A stretch of DNA of 24,010 nucleotides from Syntrophomonas sp. UBA4911 (GCA_002398105.1 DHCD01000057.1:4217-28226), one strand, 5' to 3'. Shown: positions 1-8,178, numbered from the stretch's first letter. Notes: generated by a model from the sequence alone, not told the origin. Numbers and translations: made by a program.

Positions 1-61
1 CCATATTGTGACTATGCCTTGCAGGAAAATATTAAAAATTTATAGATGTAGGTGATAACTG

Positions 62-1408
62 ATGAAACCGGTTTATGTTATAGGTCATAAAAATCCGGAT
101 GTGGACTCAATTGCCGCCGCGATTGCTTATAAGGTGTACAAGCAGAGCAGCGCTGAAGGTCTGTATATAGCGGCGGCGGCCGGAGAGCTGAATGAGGAAA
201 GCCGCTTTGTATTGGAAAAGCTTGAGTTTGAGGCTCCGGCTATTGTTAAGAATGTGGGCACTACCGTGGATGATCTGCTGGATATGGACGAAATTGTCTA
301 CGTAACCGCTGATATGACTGTAGTTGAATTAAGCAATTTTATGCAGAAGCACCGGCTGAGGACCCTGCCGGTGCTGAATGATAAGCATAAATTCCTGGGT
401 TTGTTGACTATCGGCGATCTGGCCATGATTTTTATGGAACGTCTGGGTCGGGGCCAGGATGTGGAAAACAGCCCGGAAATCCTGCGGGATATCCTGAGTA
501 AAAAAGTAGCCGATATTATGAAGACCCGTGATTTGGTTCTGTTCGAAAGCCATGAAGCGGCAGAAGATGCCCGTAAGCAGATGTTGTCTTCCCGTTTCCG
601 CAATTATCCGGTGGTAGATGAGGATAATCGCTATTTGGGGATGATATCCCGCTATGATTTGTTGCAAATGAAACGTAAAAAGGTTATCCTGGTGGATCAC
701 AATGAAAAGAAGCAGGCGGTTGACGGAGTGGATGAAGCGGAAATACTGGAAATTATAGATCACCACCGGGTGGGCGATCTGCAGACCATCATGCCCATCT
801 ATTTCCACAATGAGCCGGTGGGTTCCACCTGTACCCTGGTAGCCGAGACTTTCCTCAATAATTCGGTGTATTTTAGTCCTAACCTGGCTGGATTAATGCT
901 TTCAGGTATTTTAAGCGATACCATGATCTTCAAATCACCTACCACAACCGCCAAAGACCGCCGGATAGCGGACGAACTGGAGCGGATATCAGGGCTTGCT
1001 TCCCTGGAATGGGGCAAAGCCATATACAGTACTTCCCATCTGGAACTGCACAGTGAAGAGGAATTGATAACTGAGGATTTGAAAGAATACGTCAGCGGTG
1101 ATGAGATCTTTGCCGTTGCTCAGGTCGAGACTGTGGATCTGGGCCGGATAAGACAGCGTAAAGATAAATTGGTCCAAGCCATGGAAGCGGTTTGCCGCCG
1201 TCATAAATACGCCTTTATGTGCCTTATGGTTACGGATATTCTGGAGGCGGCTACCGAGCTGATTGTTGCCGGAGATAAAAGCAATCTGGTGGAACAGGCC
1301 TTCGGACCAACCGGTGAAGGCAGTATTTATCTCCATGGGGTTATGTCGCGCAAAAAACAGGTGGTACCAGTGATTTATGAGGTCCTGCGCAAGCAGAAAA
1401 TGATGTAG
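62..1408 (+). CDS. CBS-domain manganese-dependent inorganic pyrophosphatase (family II, DHH)
   Basis: Hydrolyses cytosolic pyrophosphate to phosphate. The 448 residues show a DHH phosphoesterase split by an inserted regulatory pair. The N-terminal motif GHKNPDVDS (8-16) supplies metal ligands H9, D13 and D15. Two CBS repeats lie at about 75-125 and 150-203. VDHNE (211-215), the DHH triad (233-235), SDT (285-287) and the C-terminal substrate motif SRKKQVVP (429-436) follow. Plain family II enzymes are about 310 aa, so the extra length is the CBS pair. There is no room for the DRTGG domain that some homologues carry between the CBS repeats. CBS pairs in this family bind adenine nucleotides and tune activity to energy charge (family knowledge). 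An AGGTGA ribosome binding site lies just upstream and a terminator follows, so it is probably monocistronic or the end of an operon. Confidence 0.93.
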   Translation: MKPVYVIGHKNPDVDSIAAAIAYKVYKQSSAEGLYIAAAAGELNEESRFVLEKLEFEAPAIVKNVGTTVDDLLDMDEIVYVTADMTVVELSNFMQKHRLRTLPVLNDKHKFLGLLTIGDLAMIFMERLGRGQDVENSPEILRDILSKKVADIMKTRDLVLFESHEAAEDARKQMLSSRFRNYPVVDEDNRYLGMISRYDLLQMKRKKVILVDHNEKKQAVDGVDEAEILEIIDHHRVGDLQTIMPIYFHNEPVGSTCTLVAETFLNNSVYFSPNLAGLMLSGILSDTMIFKSPTTTAKDRRIADELERISGLASLEWGKAIYSTSHLELHSEEELITEDLKEYVSGDEIFAVAQVETVDLGRIRQRKDKLVQAMEAVCRRHKYAFMCLMVTDILEAATELIVAGDKSNLVEQAFGPTGEGSIYLHGVMSRKKQVVPVIYEVLRKQKMM

Positions 1409-1441
1409 ATCCCATTATCTAACAGAATATAAGGCCAATCC

Positions 1442-1472
1442 ATGAGCTGGTTTCCGGCTCATTTTTCTTTTA
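1442..1472 (+). terminator. Rho-independent terminator after the pyrophosphatase gene
   Basis: A 9-bp stem (1442-1450 with 1454-1462, one G-U pair) closes a TTT loop and runs straight into a T-rich tail interrupted by one C (1462-1471). It lies 34 nt after the stop codon and separates the pyrophosphatase from spoIIM. Confidence 0.85.
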
Positions 1473-1496
1473 ACGCATAAACTATCTCCTCAAAAA

Positions 1497-1521
1497 ATAT
1501 TATTTTCTAGGGAGCCATACA
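1497..1521 (+). promoter_or_regulatory. Candidate sigma-E-type promoter for spoIIM
   Basis: ATATT at 1497-1501 and CATACA at 1516-1521 are separated by 14 nt. This resembles the Bacillus sigma-E pattern (ATATT, 14-15 nt, CATACANT), although the final T is a C here. It lies between the upstream terminator and the spoIIM start. Mother-cell sigma-E expression is the known mode for spoIIM in Bacillus subtilis. It is a motif match only. Confidence 0.4.
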
Positions 1522-1594
1522 GCTCTTTAAGCAACGCCGGATACGGTAAAGGGGCGCGATATTCCCGCTAATTCAAGCTATAAGGAGCCAGGAC

Positions 1595-2203
1595 ATGAGT
1601 TTCAAAGCCCGGATCAAACAACACATAAATGAAAATCGTCCCCAGTATATCCTGGTTCTGCTTATGTTTTTGATCGGTTTGATTATGGGCAATTACCAGG
1701 TCCCCGGTCTGGATGGAGGTGTAAAAAACCAATTATCAAGTATTATTGACAGTTATTTAAGGGAAGGCATGGACGGCAGCTTGGGCGGGCATACGATTCT
1801 GGTCAGTGCATTCAATAAACAGCTGCAGGCGATAATGATCTTATGGTTCCTGGGATTGACGGTGATTGGTTTACCCCTGGTGCTGGCAGTTATTTGGCTC
1901 AGAGGCTTTGCCCTGGGATTTACCGTAAGTTTTCTGCTGCATGATCGGGCTGGAGCCGGGATATTGATTACGCTGCTGTCGGTTCTGCCTCAGAACCTCA
2001 TCTATATTCCGTTTTTTCTGGCTTGGTCGGTGGTGGCCATCAATTTTTCCGTTTATATCATGGGAGGGAGGAATAATGGCGTACCATTGGGCCGCGCAGT
2101 GCTTGGGTATACCAGTCTGATGCTGGTTTATCTTTTGATTATGCTTGCGGGAGCCTTTGTGGAGGCCTACCTGTCACCCTGGTTTCTGAGCTTGATACTA
2201 TAA
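1595..2203 (+). CDS. spoIIM: Stage II sporulation protein M (SpoIIM)
   Basis: Integral membrane component of the DMP complex (SpoIID-SpoIIM-SpoIIP), which drives septal peptidoglycan thinning and engulfment in the mother cell. The 202 residues fit the family (about 215 in Bacillus). They have a short basic N-terminus, a first membrane segment at about 18-35, and hydrophobic blocks at about 77-112, 125-155 and 170-200. The segments GNYQVPGL and LPQNLIYIPFFLAWS are typical of the SpoIIM/DUF95 family. An AAGGAG site precedes the ATG by 8 nt. It begins a run of + strand genes: the YqzK-like gene starts 18 nt after its stop and xerD follows. The sigma-E-like motif upstream fits mother-cell expression. 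Confidence 0.9.
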   Translation: MSFKARIKQHINENRPQYILVLLMFLIGLIMGNYQVPGLDGGVKNQLSSIIDSYLREGMDGSLGGHTILVSAFNKQLQAIMILWFLGLTVIGLPLVLAVIWLRGFALGFTVSFLLHDRAGAGILITLLSVLPQNLIYIPFFLAWSVVAINFSVYIMGGRNNGVPLGRAVLGYTSLMLVYLLIMLAGAFVEAYLSPWFLSLIL

Positions 2204-2221
2204 TCAGTGGAGGTGGAATGG

Positions 2222-2482
2222 ATGATTGTTATAATTGATAATTGGAAGAAAAAGCTGCTTCAGGTGGGTGCGGCTCTGGTATTAATTGCAGTTTTTATCT
2301 ATACTTTACCCATAATCACCGGTTTGCTGCATAAACAGGTGCCGGTTGACGGACGCTGGTTTCAGGAAGAGCACCCCAGCGGCAACCCCATGCGGGTGGA
2401 AGATCGCAGCCGGGAAAGCAACTTTGACCGTATGATGGATCAATTCGTTATTAAAATTCAGGATTTTTACTATGAAGAATAG
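2222..2482 (+). CDS. Small single-pass membrane protein, YqzK/DUF4227-like
   Basis: An 86-residue protein of unknown function. The start at ATG 2222 is chosen because GGAGGT at 2209-2214 sits 7 nt before it; a GTG at 2207 in the same frame overlaps that site. Residues about 8-31 form one membrane helix preceded by lysines. The remaining 55 residues are charged and end in an acidic aromatic tail (FYYEE). Its place between spoIIM and xerD, the N-terminal anchor and the short acidic tail match YqzK (DUF4227), which lies near xerD in Bacillus. The assignment rests on position and architecture because sequence similarity is weak. No partner or reaction can be named. Confidence 0.6.
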   Translation: MIVIIDNWKKKLLQVGAALVLIAVFIYTLPIITGLLHKQVPVDGRWFQEEHPSGNPMRVEDRSRESNFDRMMDQFVIKIQDFYYEE

Positions 2483-2544
2483 GCGGCAGAAGGAAAAAGC
2501 CAAAGAAATGTCTAAAGTACTAGAAAAAATATAGGAGTCAGCTG

Positions 2545-3435
2545 ATGCAGAATTATATCTCTGCCTTTATTGAATACCTTGATTATGAAAAGGGCTTATC
2601 TGTAAATACTCAGGCGGCCTATCGCCGTGACCTGACCAGATTCAGTGACTACCTGCAGAAAAGCGCGGGGCTGAGTGATCCGCTGAGGGTCAGTAAACAG
2701 CAGATAATGGGTTTTCTGACTGCCCGGATGGACGAAGGGGCAGCTTACTCAACGGTAGCACGCAGCCTTTCCAGCATAAAAACTTTTTATAAGTTCCTGG
2801 TACTGGAAGATTACATCCAGAACAATCCCACCACGGATTTGGAGACACCTAAAATTAAGCGCAAGCTTCCTGCAGTTTTGACTATTGAAGAGGTGGACAA
2901 ACTTATGCAGCAGCCCCGGGTAACTCTTCCTCTGGGGTTAAGGGACCGGGCCATGCTGGAATTGATGTACGGAACCGGGGTCCGTGTATCCGAGCTGCTG
3001 CATCTGCAGATTGAGGATGTCAACACTACCGCCGGTTTTATGCGCTGTCTGGGCAAGGGAAGAAAGGAACGAATCATACCGGTTAACCAGACGGCGGTAG
3101 ACTGGGTGATCAGGTACCTGGCCCGGGGCCGCAATTCATTGGTGAAGAATCATTTGGAAAGAACCCTTTTTGTCAATGCCCGGGGCAGGGCCATGAGCCG
3201 GCAGGGGTTCTTTAAGATTTTGGCCGGTTATGTGGAAAAGATGGAACTGAATAAGGAGGTTACCCCGCATACGCTGAGGCATTCTTTTGCCACCCATTTG
3301 CTGGAAAATGGAGCGGATTTGCGGGCCGTCCAGGAAATGCTGGGCCATGCCGATATCTCCACCACCCAGATTTACACCCATCTGACCCGATCCCGGCTCA
3401 TGGAAGTTTATCAGCTTTATCATCCCCGAGCCTGA
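2545..3435 (+). CDS. xerD: Site-specific tyrosine recombinase XerD
   Basis: Cytosolic recombinase that resolves chromosome dimers at dif with its partner XerC/CodV. Length 296 is close to E. coli XerD (298). A SAM-like N-terminal core-binding domain spans about 1-90 (YLDYEKGLSVNTQAAYRRDL). The catalytic domain has all active residues: R147 (GTGVR), K171 (GKGRK), H242 and R245 (HTLRH), H268 (LGH) and nucleophile Y277 (IYTH). The order and spacing match XerD. An AGGAG site lies 7 nt before the ATG. The neighbours spoIIM upstream and deoB downstream reproduce the Bacillus arrangement, which supports XerD over a phage integrase. Confidence 0.95.
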   Translation: MQNYISAFIEYLDYEKGLSVNTQAAYRRDLTRFSDYLQKSAGLSDPLRVSKQQIMGFLTARMDEGAAYSTVARSLSSIKTFYKFLVLEDYIQNNPTTDLETPKIKRKLPAVLTIEEVDKLMQQPRVTLPLGLRDRAMLELMYGTGVRVSELLHLQIEDVNTTAGFMRCLGKGRKERIIPVNQTAVDWVIRYLARGRNSLVKNHLERTLFVNARGRAMSRQGFFKILAGYVEKMELNKEVTPHTLRHSFATHLLENGADLRAVQEMLGHADISTTQIYTHLTRSRLMEVYQLYHPRA

Positions 3436-3467
3436 AAGCTGTATTTTGATTGGAGGTAGTGACAATA

Positions 3468-4643
3468 ATGGGAACAAGAGCTATAGTCATAGTACTTGAC
3501 AGTATGGGGGCGGGGGAATGTGCGGACAGCTGCCTTTACGGTGACCAGGGTTCCAATACCCTGGCCCATACCGCCCTGGCGGTAGGAGGACTTGACCTGC
3601 CCCACTTGCAGGAACTGGGATTGGGCAATATAATTGACATCAAGGGAGTACCGCCGGTGGATTTACCCCGGGCGGCCTATGGGAAGATGCAGGAGAAGTC
3701 GCCGGGTAAAGACACTACTACCGGGCATTGGGAGTTAATGGGACTGGTGCTGAAGCAGGCTTTTCCTACTTATCCCGATGGATTTCCCCCCGCATTGATC
3801 AATGCGTTTGAGCGGCGCATCGGCCGTAAAACTTTGGGAAACATAGTGGCTTCCGGGACTGAGATTATAAAGGAACTGGGTCCCGCCCATATGAGGACAG
3901 GCTACCCCATCGTCTATACTTCAGCGGACAGTGTATTTCAGATAGCCGCCCATGAAGAGGTAATTCCCTTGGAAACGCTTTACCAATATTGCCGTATGGC
4001 GCGGGATATTCTAACCGGCGAGCATGCGGTGGGCCGGGTTATTGCCCGCCCCTTTATCGGCGAGCCCGGAAGCTTTGTTCGTACGGCTAACCGTCATGAC
4101 TTTTCCTATGAGCCGGATACCACTCTTCTGGACCATATCAAGAGCAGCGGGCAAACGGTAATCGGGGTAGGTAAAATCAAGGATATATTTGCTGGGCACG
4201 GTATAAGCGAGTCTTATCCGACCGTCGATAATCAGGATGGAATAGATAAGATCCTGAAAAATTTGAACCGGGATTTCAGAGGACTGCTCTTTGCCAACCT
4301 GGTGGATTTTGACCAGCTCTACGGGCACCGCAATGACCCTGATGGTTATGCCCGGGCTCTGGAGGAGTTCGATCAGCGGCTGCCGGAAATACTGGCTTTA
4401 TTAAATCCGCAGGATTGCTTGATTATCACGGCTGACCATGGTTGTGACCCTACTACCAGCAGTACTGATCATTCACGGGAATATGTGCCTCTACTGGTTT
4501 ACGGGCAGGAAATAAAATCGGCTGTCAGCCTGGGCTGCAGAGAAAGCTTCGCCGATGTTGCCGCCACCCTGGCCGATTACCTGGGAGTTTCATCAGATAA
4601 ACTGGCCGGCAAAAGCTTTTATTCCTGCTTAAAAAAATACTAA
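3468..4643 (+). CDS. deoB: Phosphopentomutase (DeoB)
   Basis: Interconverts (deoxy)ribose 1-phosphate and 5-phosphate, linking nucleoside phosphorolysis to central metabolism. It belongs to the alkaline phosphatase superfamily and needs two manganese ions. With the start at ATG 3468 (GGAGGT 10 nt upstream; a TTG at 3450 would read through that site) the protein has 391 residues, as in Bacillus (394). D11 in IVLDSMG is a metal ligand. T85 in DTTTGHWELMG aligns with the catalytic threonine of the Bacillus cereus enzyme. VDFDQLYGHRND and TADHGCDPTT carry further metal-binding aspartates and histidines. The gene is followed after 18 nt by pdp, so the two form a nucleoside salvage pair. Confidence 0.95.
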   Translation: MGTRAIVIVLDSMGAGECADSCLYGDQGSNTLAHTALAVGGLDLPHLQELGLGNIIDIKGVPPVDLPRAAYGKMQEKSPGKDTTTGHWELMGLVLKQAFPTYPDGFPPALINAFERRIGRKTLGNIVASGTEIIKELGPAHMRTGYPIVYTSADSVFQIAAHEEVIPLETLYQYCRMARDILTGEHAVGRVIARPFIGEPGSFVRTANRHDFSYEPDTTLLDHIKSSGQTVIGVGKIKDIFAGHGISESYPTVDNQDGIDKILKNLNRDFRGLLFANLVDFDQLYGHRNDPDGYARALEEFDQRLPEILALLNPQDCLIITADHGCDPTTSSTDHSREYVPLLVYGQEIKSAVSLGCRESFADVAATLADYLGVSSDKLAGKSFYSCLKKY

Positions 4644-4661
4644 GTTGAAGGGGTTGATGTA

Positions 4662-5969
4662 ATGATAAACGTACAGGATTTGATAATTAAAAAAAGAAAC
4701 GGGCAGGAATTAACCCGGGAAGAGATTCAATTTTTGGTTGATGGTATAAGCAATGATACCATCCCTGATTATCAGTTGGCTGCCTGGCTTATGGCAGTAT
4801 ATTTTAAGGGAATGAACGCGGCCGAAATCCGGCATTTGTCATTGGCAATGGCCTATTCCGGCGAAGTAGTGGATCTATCAAAGGTTGAAGGCATAACGGT
4901 AGACAAGCATAGTACCGGCGGTGTGGGGGATAAGACTACCATGGTAATAGTTCCGCTGGTTGCTGCTGCCGGTATACCGATAGCCAAGATGTCCGGCCGG
5001 GGTTTAGGCCATACGGGAGGGACCATAGATAAATTCGAATCTATTCCCGGCTTTCAGGTCAATCTGCCCCACGACCGGTTCGTTGAGCAACTCAACCGGG
5101 TAAGGGCGGCGGTAATATCACAAAGCGGCAATTTAGTACCGGCTGATAAAAGGCTTTATGCTATCAGGGATGTAACCGGAACTGTGGAAAGCATACCTTT
5201 GATTGCATCAAGTATAATGAGCAAGAAACTTGCTTCCGGGGCCCGGGGAATCGTACTGGATGTAAAGGTAGGCAGCGGGGCTTTTATGAAGAACCGAGAG
5301 AAGGCCCTGGAACTGGCCAGAGACATGGTGAACATAGGAAAGGGAGCCAATCGCCAGATAGTTGCTGTGTTAAGCGATATGTCCCAGCCTCTGGGTTACA
5401 TGGTGGGAAATAATCTGGAAGTGCGGGAAGCCATTGCTACTTTACAAGGAGAGGGTCCATCCGACCTGGAGGAAATCAGTATCGTCCTGGCGGCGCATAT
5501 GTTGGTTCTGGGGGGCAAGCATGCCGATTTGAACCAGGCCGCAGACGAGATCAGGCGACTGCTTAAATCCGGTCGGGGGCTGGATAAATTCAAGGAAATA
5601 GTGGAAGCCCAGGGAGGCAGGCTGGACTATGATATACCTGCTTATGGAATGCCCCGATCCCGCTTTAAAACTGCATTAAGGGTAACCCGAAGCGGATATG
5701 TCACTGAACTCAATGCGGAGGAAGTTGGCAGAGCAGCCATGCTGGCCGGCGCCGGAAGAGAAAAACTGGGAGACCAGGTTGACCATACCGCCGGGGTAAA
5801 ACTGATTAAAAAATGCGGCGATTACGTGGAAAACGGTGATGCTATCGCCATGATCTATGGCAGCAATGAAGCCAGAATTGAGGAAGCCCGCATCAGGCTG
5901 GCCCAGGCCTACCAGTTTGGCAACCAACCACCCCAGCCGGTTCCTCTGCTTATAGATACTATAAAATAA
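4662..5969 (+). CDS. pdp: Pyrimidine-nucleoside phosphorylase
   Basis: Phosphorolyses uridine, thymidine and deoxyuridine to base plus (deoxy)ribose 1-phosphate, which DeoB then isomerises. The 435 residues match the family (about 433). The phosphate-binding loop KHSTGGVGDKTT lies at 82-93, the glycosyltransferase family 3 signature SGRGLGHTGGT at 111-121 and the pyrimidine-contacting segment with R169, S184 and K188 (YAIRDV, SSIMSKK). VKVGSGAFMK is at 201-210. AAGGGG lies 8 nt before the ATG. In Bacillus the gene after deoB at this locus is the purine enzyme punA, so the salvage specificity differs here. Choosing Pdp rather than DeoA relies on overall resemblance to Gram-positive Pdp. Confidence 0.93.
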   Translation: MINVQDLIIKKRNGQELTREEIQFLVDGISNDTIPDYQLAAWLMAVYFKGMNAAEIRHLSLAMAYSGEVVDLSKVEGITVDKHSTGGVGDKTTMVIVPLVAAAGIPIAKMSGRGLGHTGGTIDKFESIPGFQVNLPHDRFVEQLNRVRAAVISQSGNLVPADKRLYAIRDVTGTVESIPLIASSIMSKKLASGARGIVLDVKVGSGAFMKNREKALELARDMVNIGKGANRQIVAVLSDMSQPLGYMVGNNLEVREAIATLQGEGPSDLEEISIVLAAHMLVLGGKHADLNQAADEIRRLLKSGRGLDKFKEIVEAQGGRLDYDIPAYGMPRSRFKTALRVTRSGYVTELNAEEVGRAAMLAGAGREKLGDQVDHTAGVKLIKKCGDYVENGDAIAMIYGSNEARIEEARIRLAQAYQFGNQPPQPVPLLIDTIK

Positions 5970-5982
5970 ACCACGAGAAAGT

Positions 5983-6035
5983 GCAGGGGCGGTTTTTAAG
6001 CCTGCAGTAATTGCAGGCCCAAAAACCGTTCCTGC
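5983..6035 (+). terminator. Long symmetrical hairpin between pdp and adh
   Basis: Arms 5983-6006 and 6012-6035 pair around a 5-nt loop (GTAAT). The stem consists of a 5-bp base, two G-U pairs, 8 bp of CGGTTTTT with AAAAACCG, a symmetrical 2x2 internal loop, then 7 bp of GCCTGCA with TGCAGGC. No T-run follows, so it may be a Rho-independent terminator variant, an mRNA 3' end or processing barrier, or a mobile palindrome. The adh ribosome binding site begins about 20 nt later. Confidence 0.6.
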
Positions 6036-6066
6036 TTCTGCAATCCACATTAAAGGAGGAATCAGT

Positions 6067-7176
6067 ATGACCTGGAATTGGCTGTCACCTACCAGGCTCT
6101 TTTTCGGTAATGGCGCGATAGCTGGCAACTATGAAGAGATGAAAGCCTTGGGCAAACGGGCCCTGATTGTGACCGGAAAGGGTGGATCGGCGGTAAGAAA
6201 CGGTTCCCTGCAAGACCTCTGTCAGGCATTTTCGGACTGCAATATAAGCTGGGAGATATTCCGGGAAGTGGAGGCCAATCCATCGGTGGAAACAGTACGC
6301 CGGGGGGCTGCGGCGGCTCGGGAGGCCCGGGCGGAATTTATTGCCGGTCTGGGAGGAGGCTCTCCTCTGGATGCGGCGAAAGCGATTGCCGTGCTGGCAG
6401 TAAACGACATAACTGATGAAGAATTGTTTGCTGTCCGATTTACTGCCGCTCTTCCCATGGTGGCGGTCCCTACCACGGCTGGAACCGGCTCAGAGGTAAC
6501 TCCTTACAGCATCCTTACCTATCATGCCATAGAAAATAAGAAAAGCATCTTCAGCCCCGCGATTATACCTGCAATTGCTTATATTGACCCCGCATATACC
6601 CGTGATATACCGTTTAATATCACTGCCGATACGGCGGTTGACGCTTATTCTCATGCCCTGGAGGGTTATCTGGCGGTAAAAAGCAATCCCATGAGCGACC
6701 TGATTGCCCGGGAAGCATTAAGAATCAGCGGAACAGAGCTGAAACTGCTGGCCAGCGGGACTAATCCGGGAACAGCCGGCAGGGAGGCTTTAATTTATGC
6801 CTCCACTTTGGCGGGATTGGTTATCAGCCAAACGGGAACCTCTATTCCTCATGCTATGGGATATCCTTTAACCCACTTTAAAGGAGTTCCGCACGGAAGG
6901 GCCAATGGTATCCTAATGCCGGCTTATCTTGCCTTTACCCTCAGAAAGAGCGGCAATCCCAGAGTGATGGAGGCCCTGCAATGCTCCGGCTTCGGCAGTT
7001 TACAGGAATTCCAAAAAATAATGCGGGATTTGTGCGGACCAGTCCCCCAATGCAGTGACCATGAACAAGCCCGCTTTATAGAAATCTGCTCTAAAGCCAA
7101 GAACCTCAGTAATAATATTGTCCGGCCATCGCAGCAGGATCTTGCCTTAATACTGCGGGAATCTCTGCAAGCGTGA
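6067..7176 (+). CDS. Iron-containing alcohol dehydrogenase
   Basis: An NAD(P)-dependent group III alcohol dehydrogenase that interconverts alcohols and aldehydes in the cytosol; the substrate cannot be told. The 369 residues show the nucleotide-binding GGGSPLDAAK (96-105), TAGTGSEVT (137-145) and the iron ligands D192, H196 (DAYSHALEG), H262 (IPHAMG) and H276 (PHGRANG). At the last ligand region the family's usual PHAxGHPLG reads PHAMGYPLTH, a substitution of Tyr for His outside the four ligands. TAAAGGAGGAA precedes the ATG. It follows the deoxynucleoside genes after a large hairpin, so it may be separately controlled. A role in disposing of acetaldehyde from deoxyribose 5-phosphate is conceivable, but no deoC is in the window. 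Confidence 0.9.
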   Translation: MTWNWLSPTRLFFGNGAIAGNYEEMKALGKRALIVTGKGGSAVRNGSLQDLCQAFSDCNISWEIFREVEANPSVETVRRGAAAAREARAEFIAGLGGGSPLDAAKAIAVLAVNDITDEELFAVRFTAALPMVAVPTTAGTGSEVTPYSILTYHAIENKKSIFSPAIIPAIAYIDPAYTRDIPFNITADTAVDAYSHALEGYLAVKSNPMSDLIAREALRISGTELKLLASGTNPGTAGREALIYASTLAGLVISQTGTSIPHAMGYPLTHFKGVPHGRANGILMPAYLAFTLRKSGNPRVMEALQCSGFGSLQEFQKIMRDLCGPVPQCSDHEQARFIEICSKAKNLSNNIVRPSQQDLALILRESLQA

Positions 7177-7189
7177 TCGGGCCTGCCCG

Positions 7190-7219
7190 GGTCATGTTGC
7201 CATGATCAGGCTGTTTATT
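7190..7219 (+). terminator. Weak terminator-like hairpin after the alcohol dehydrogenase gene
   Basis: A 7-bp stem (GGTCATG 7190-7196 with CATGATC 7201-7207, one G-U) closes a TTGC loop. Outside it GCCTG (7181-7185) can pair with CAGGC (7207-7211) as an alternative. The downstream tract TGTTTATT is only moderately T-rich. Confidence 0.3.
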
Positions 7220-7284
7220 CCCGGCAGAAATTACGATATAGATAGCAGGGCTGATCTAAAATTCTGCTGGAACGGGGGAAATAG

Positions 7285-8079
7285 ATGAAGTTATTTATCT
7301 TGCACGGACCATCGGCATCAGGTAAAACCATCTTAATGAATTATCTCTTATCAGAAGATTCCGACTATCTCGAGCCTATTATTGCTTTCACCACCCGCCG
7401 CAGGCAAGTCCTGGAAAAGCAGGGACGAAACTATAACTTCATTACTCGTCAGCAGTATCTTGAATATTGCCGGGCGGGTAAGATTTATGAGGAAATCAAA
7501 TATCTTGATGAATCTTATGGAGTCACCAGCGATGAATTAGAGCGGGTGAATCAAACTAAAAAAAACGGTTTGGCCATAATGAACATTGAAGGCATCAGGA
7601 TTTTTAAAAGCAAGACGGAAGCTCAGAATGTGATCAGTATTTTTATTTATCGTGATTTAAAGGATATCATAAGCTCAATAATGGAAAGTGACCGCACCCC
7701 GGAGGAGAAGGGGAGACGAATTGAACTGGCCAAAGAAGAAATGCCGGAAATGAGCAATTGTGATTATATAGTATATAATATCGGCACCCTGGCCGACGCC
7801 TATTCCCAATTAAAAAAGATCATACAGAAAGAAATAAATGCCCGGCCCATAAATATGCAGATCAGACCGGGAGAGCGCTATCGGCATTTTAAGGGCGATG
7901 TCTACCAAATTATAACCACGGCTCTGTACACCGAAAACTACTGCCCGCTGGTGGTATACAAAGATGTCAGCAGCGGAATTGATTACGCCCGGCCTTATGA
8001 AATATTCTGCGGTAAAAAAGAACTAAAAAGAGAAAACCGGATTGTAAACCGTTTCGAGCTGGTTAAAGAAACCGAATAG
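7285..8079 (+). CDS. Guanylate kinase-like P-loop protein fused to a C-terminal DUF1653 domain
   Basis: A 264-residue two-domain protein. Residues 1-185 look like a guanylate/nucleoside monophosphate kinase: Walker A GPSASGKT at 8-15, a TTRRR...GRNYNF segment (36-52) corresponding to the GMP-binding TTRxxRxGExxGxxYxF region, and YGVTSDE (78-84). Residues about 192-262 match DUF1653 (RPGERYRHFKGDVYQI, LVVYKD, YARPYEIF, RF at the end), a small beta-rich domain of unknown function usually found alone. Since the canonical glycine and acidic positions of the GMP site are altered, the substrate is uncertain and it need not be the housekeeping Gmk. A GGGGGAA site precedes the ATG. It lies between adh and dacF and has no obvious sporulation signature. 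Confidence 0.75.
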   Translation: MKLFILHGPSASGKTILMNYLLSEDSDYLEPIIAFTTRRRQVLEKQGRNYNFITRQQYLEYCRAGKIYEEIKYLDESYGVTSDELERVNQTKKNGLAIMNIEGIRIFKSKTEAQNVISIFIYRDLKDIISSIMESDRTPEEKGRRIELAKEEMPEMSNCDYIVYNIGTLADAYSQLKKIIQKEINARPINMQIRPGERYRHFKGDVYQIITTALYTENYCPLVVYKDVSSGIDYARPYEIFCGKKELKRENRIVNRFELVKETE

Positions 8080-8139
8080 TCAAATAACAGTGGCTGACTC
8101 AAAAAATCGTTGCCCCAAAAAACAAATCCTAAAGACCAG

Positions 8140-8178
8140 GCCCGTATCATCAAAGAATGGTATGGGCTTGCTTTATTT
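8140..8178 (+). terminator. Likely Rho-independent terminator before dacF
   Basis: An 11-bp stem (8140-8150 with 8157-8167, two G-U pairs, six GC pairs) closes a 6-nt loop, followed by TTGCTTTATTT. It would insulate dacF from the kinase-fusion transcript. The remaining 140 nt up to dacF must then hold the dacF promoter; I found no convincing sigma-F or sigma-G match there, only a lone TATAAT at 8279-8284 without a -35. Confidence 0.55.

Noticed and set aside
2472..2534. 20-codon lysine-rich frame overlapping the end of the YqzK-like gene
   Set aside because: No ribosome binding site and too short to support; its end overlaps the xerD SD.
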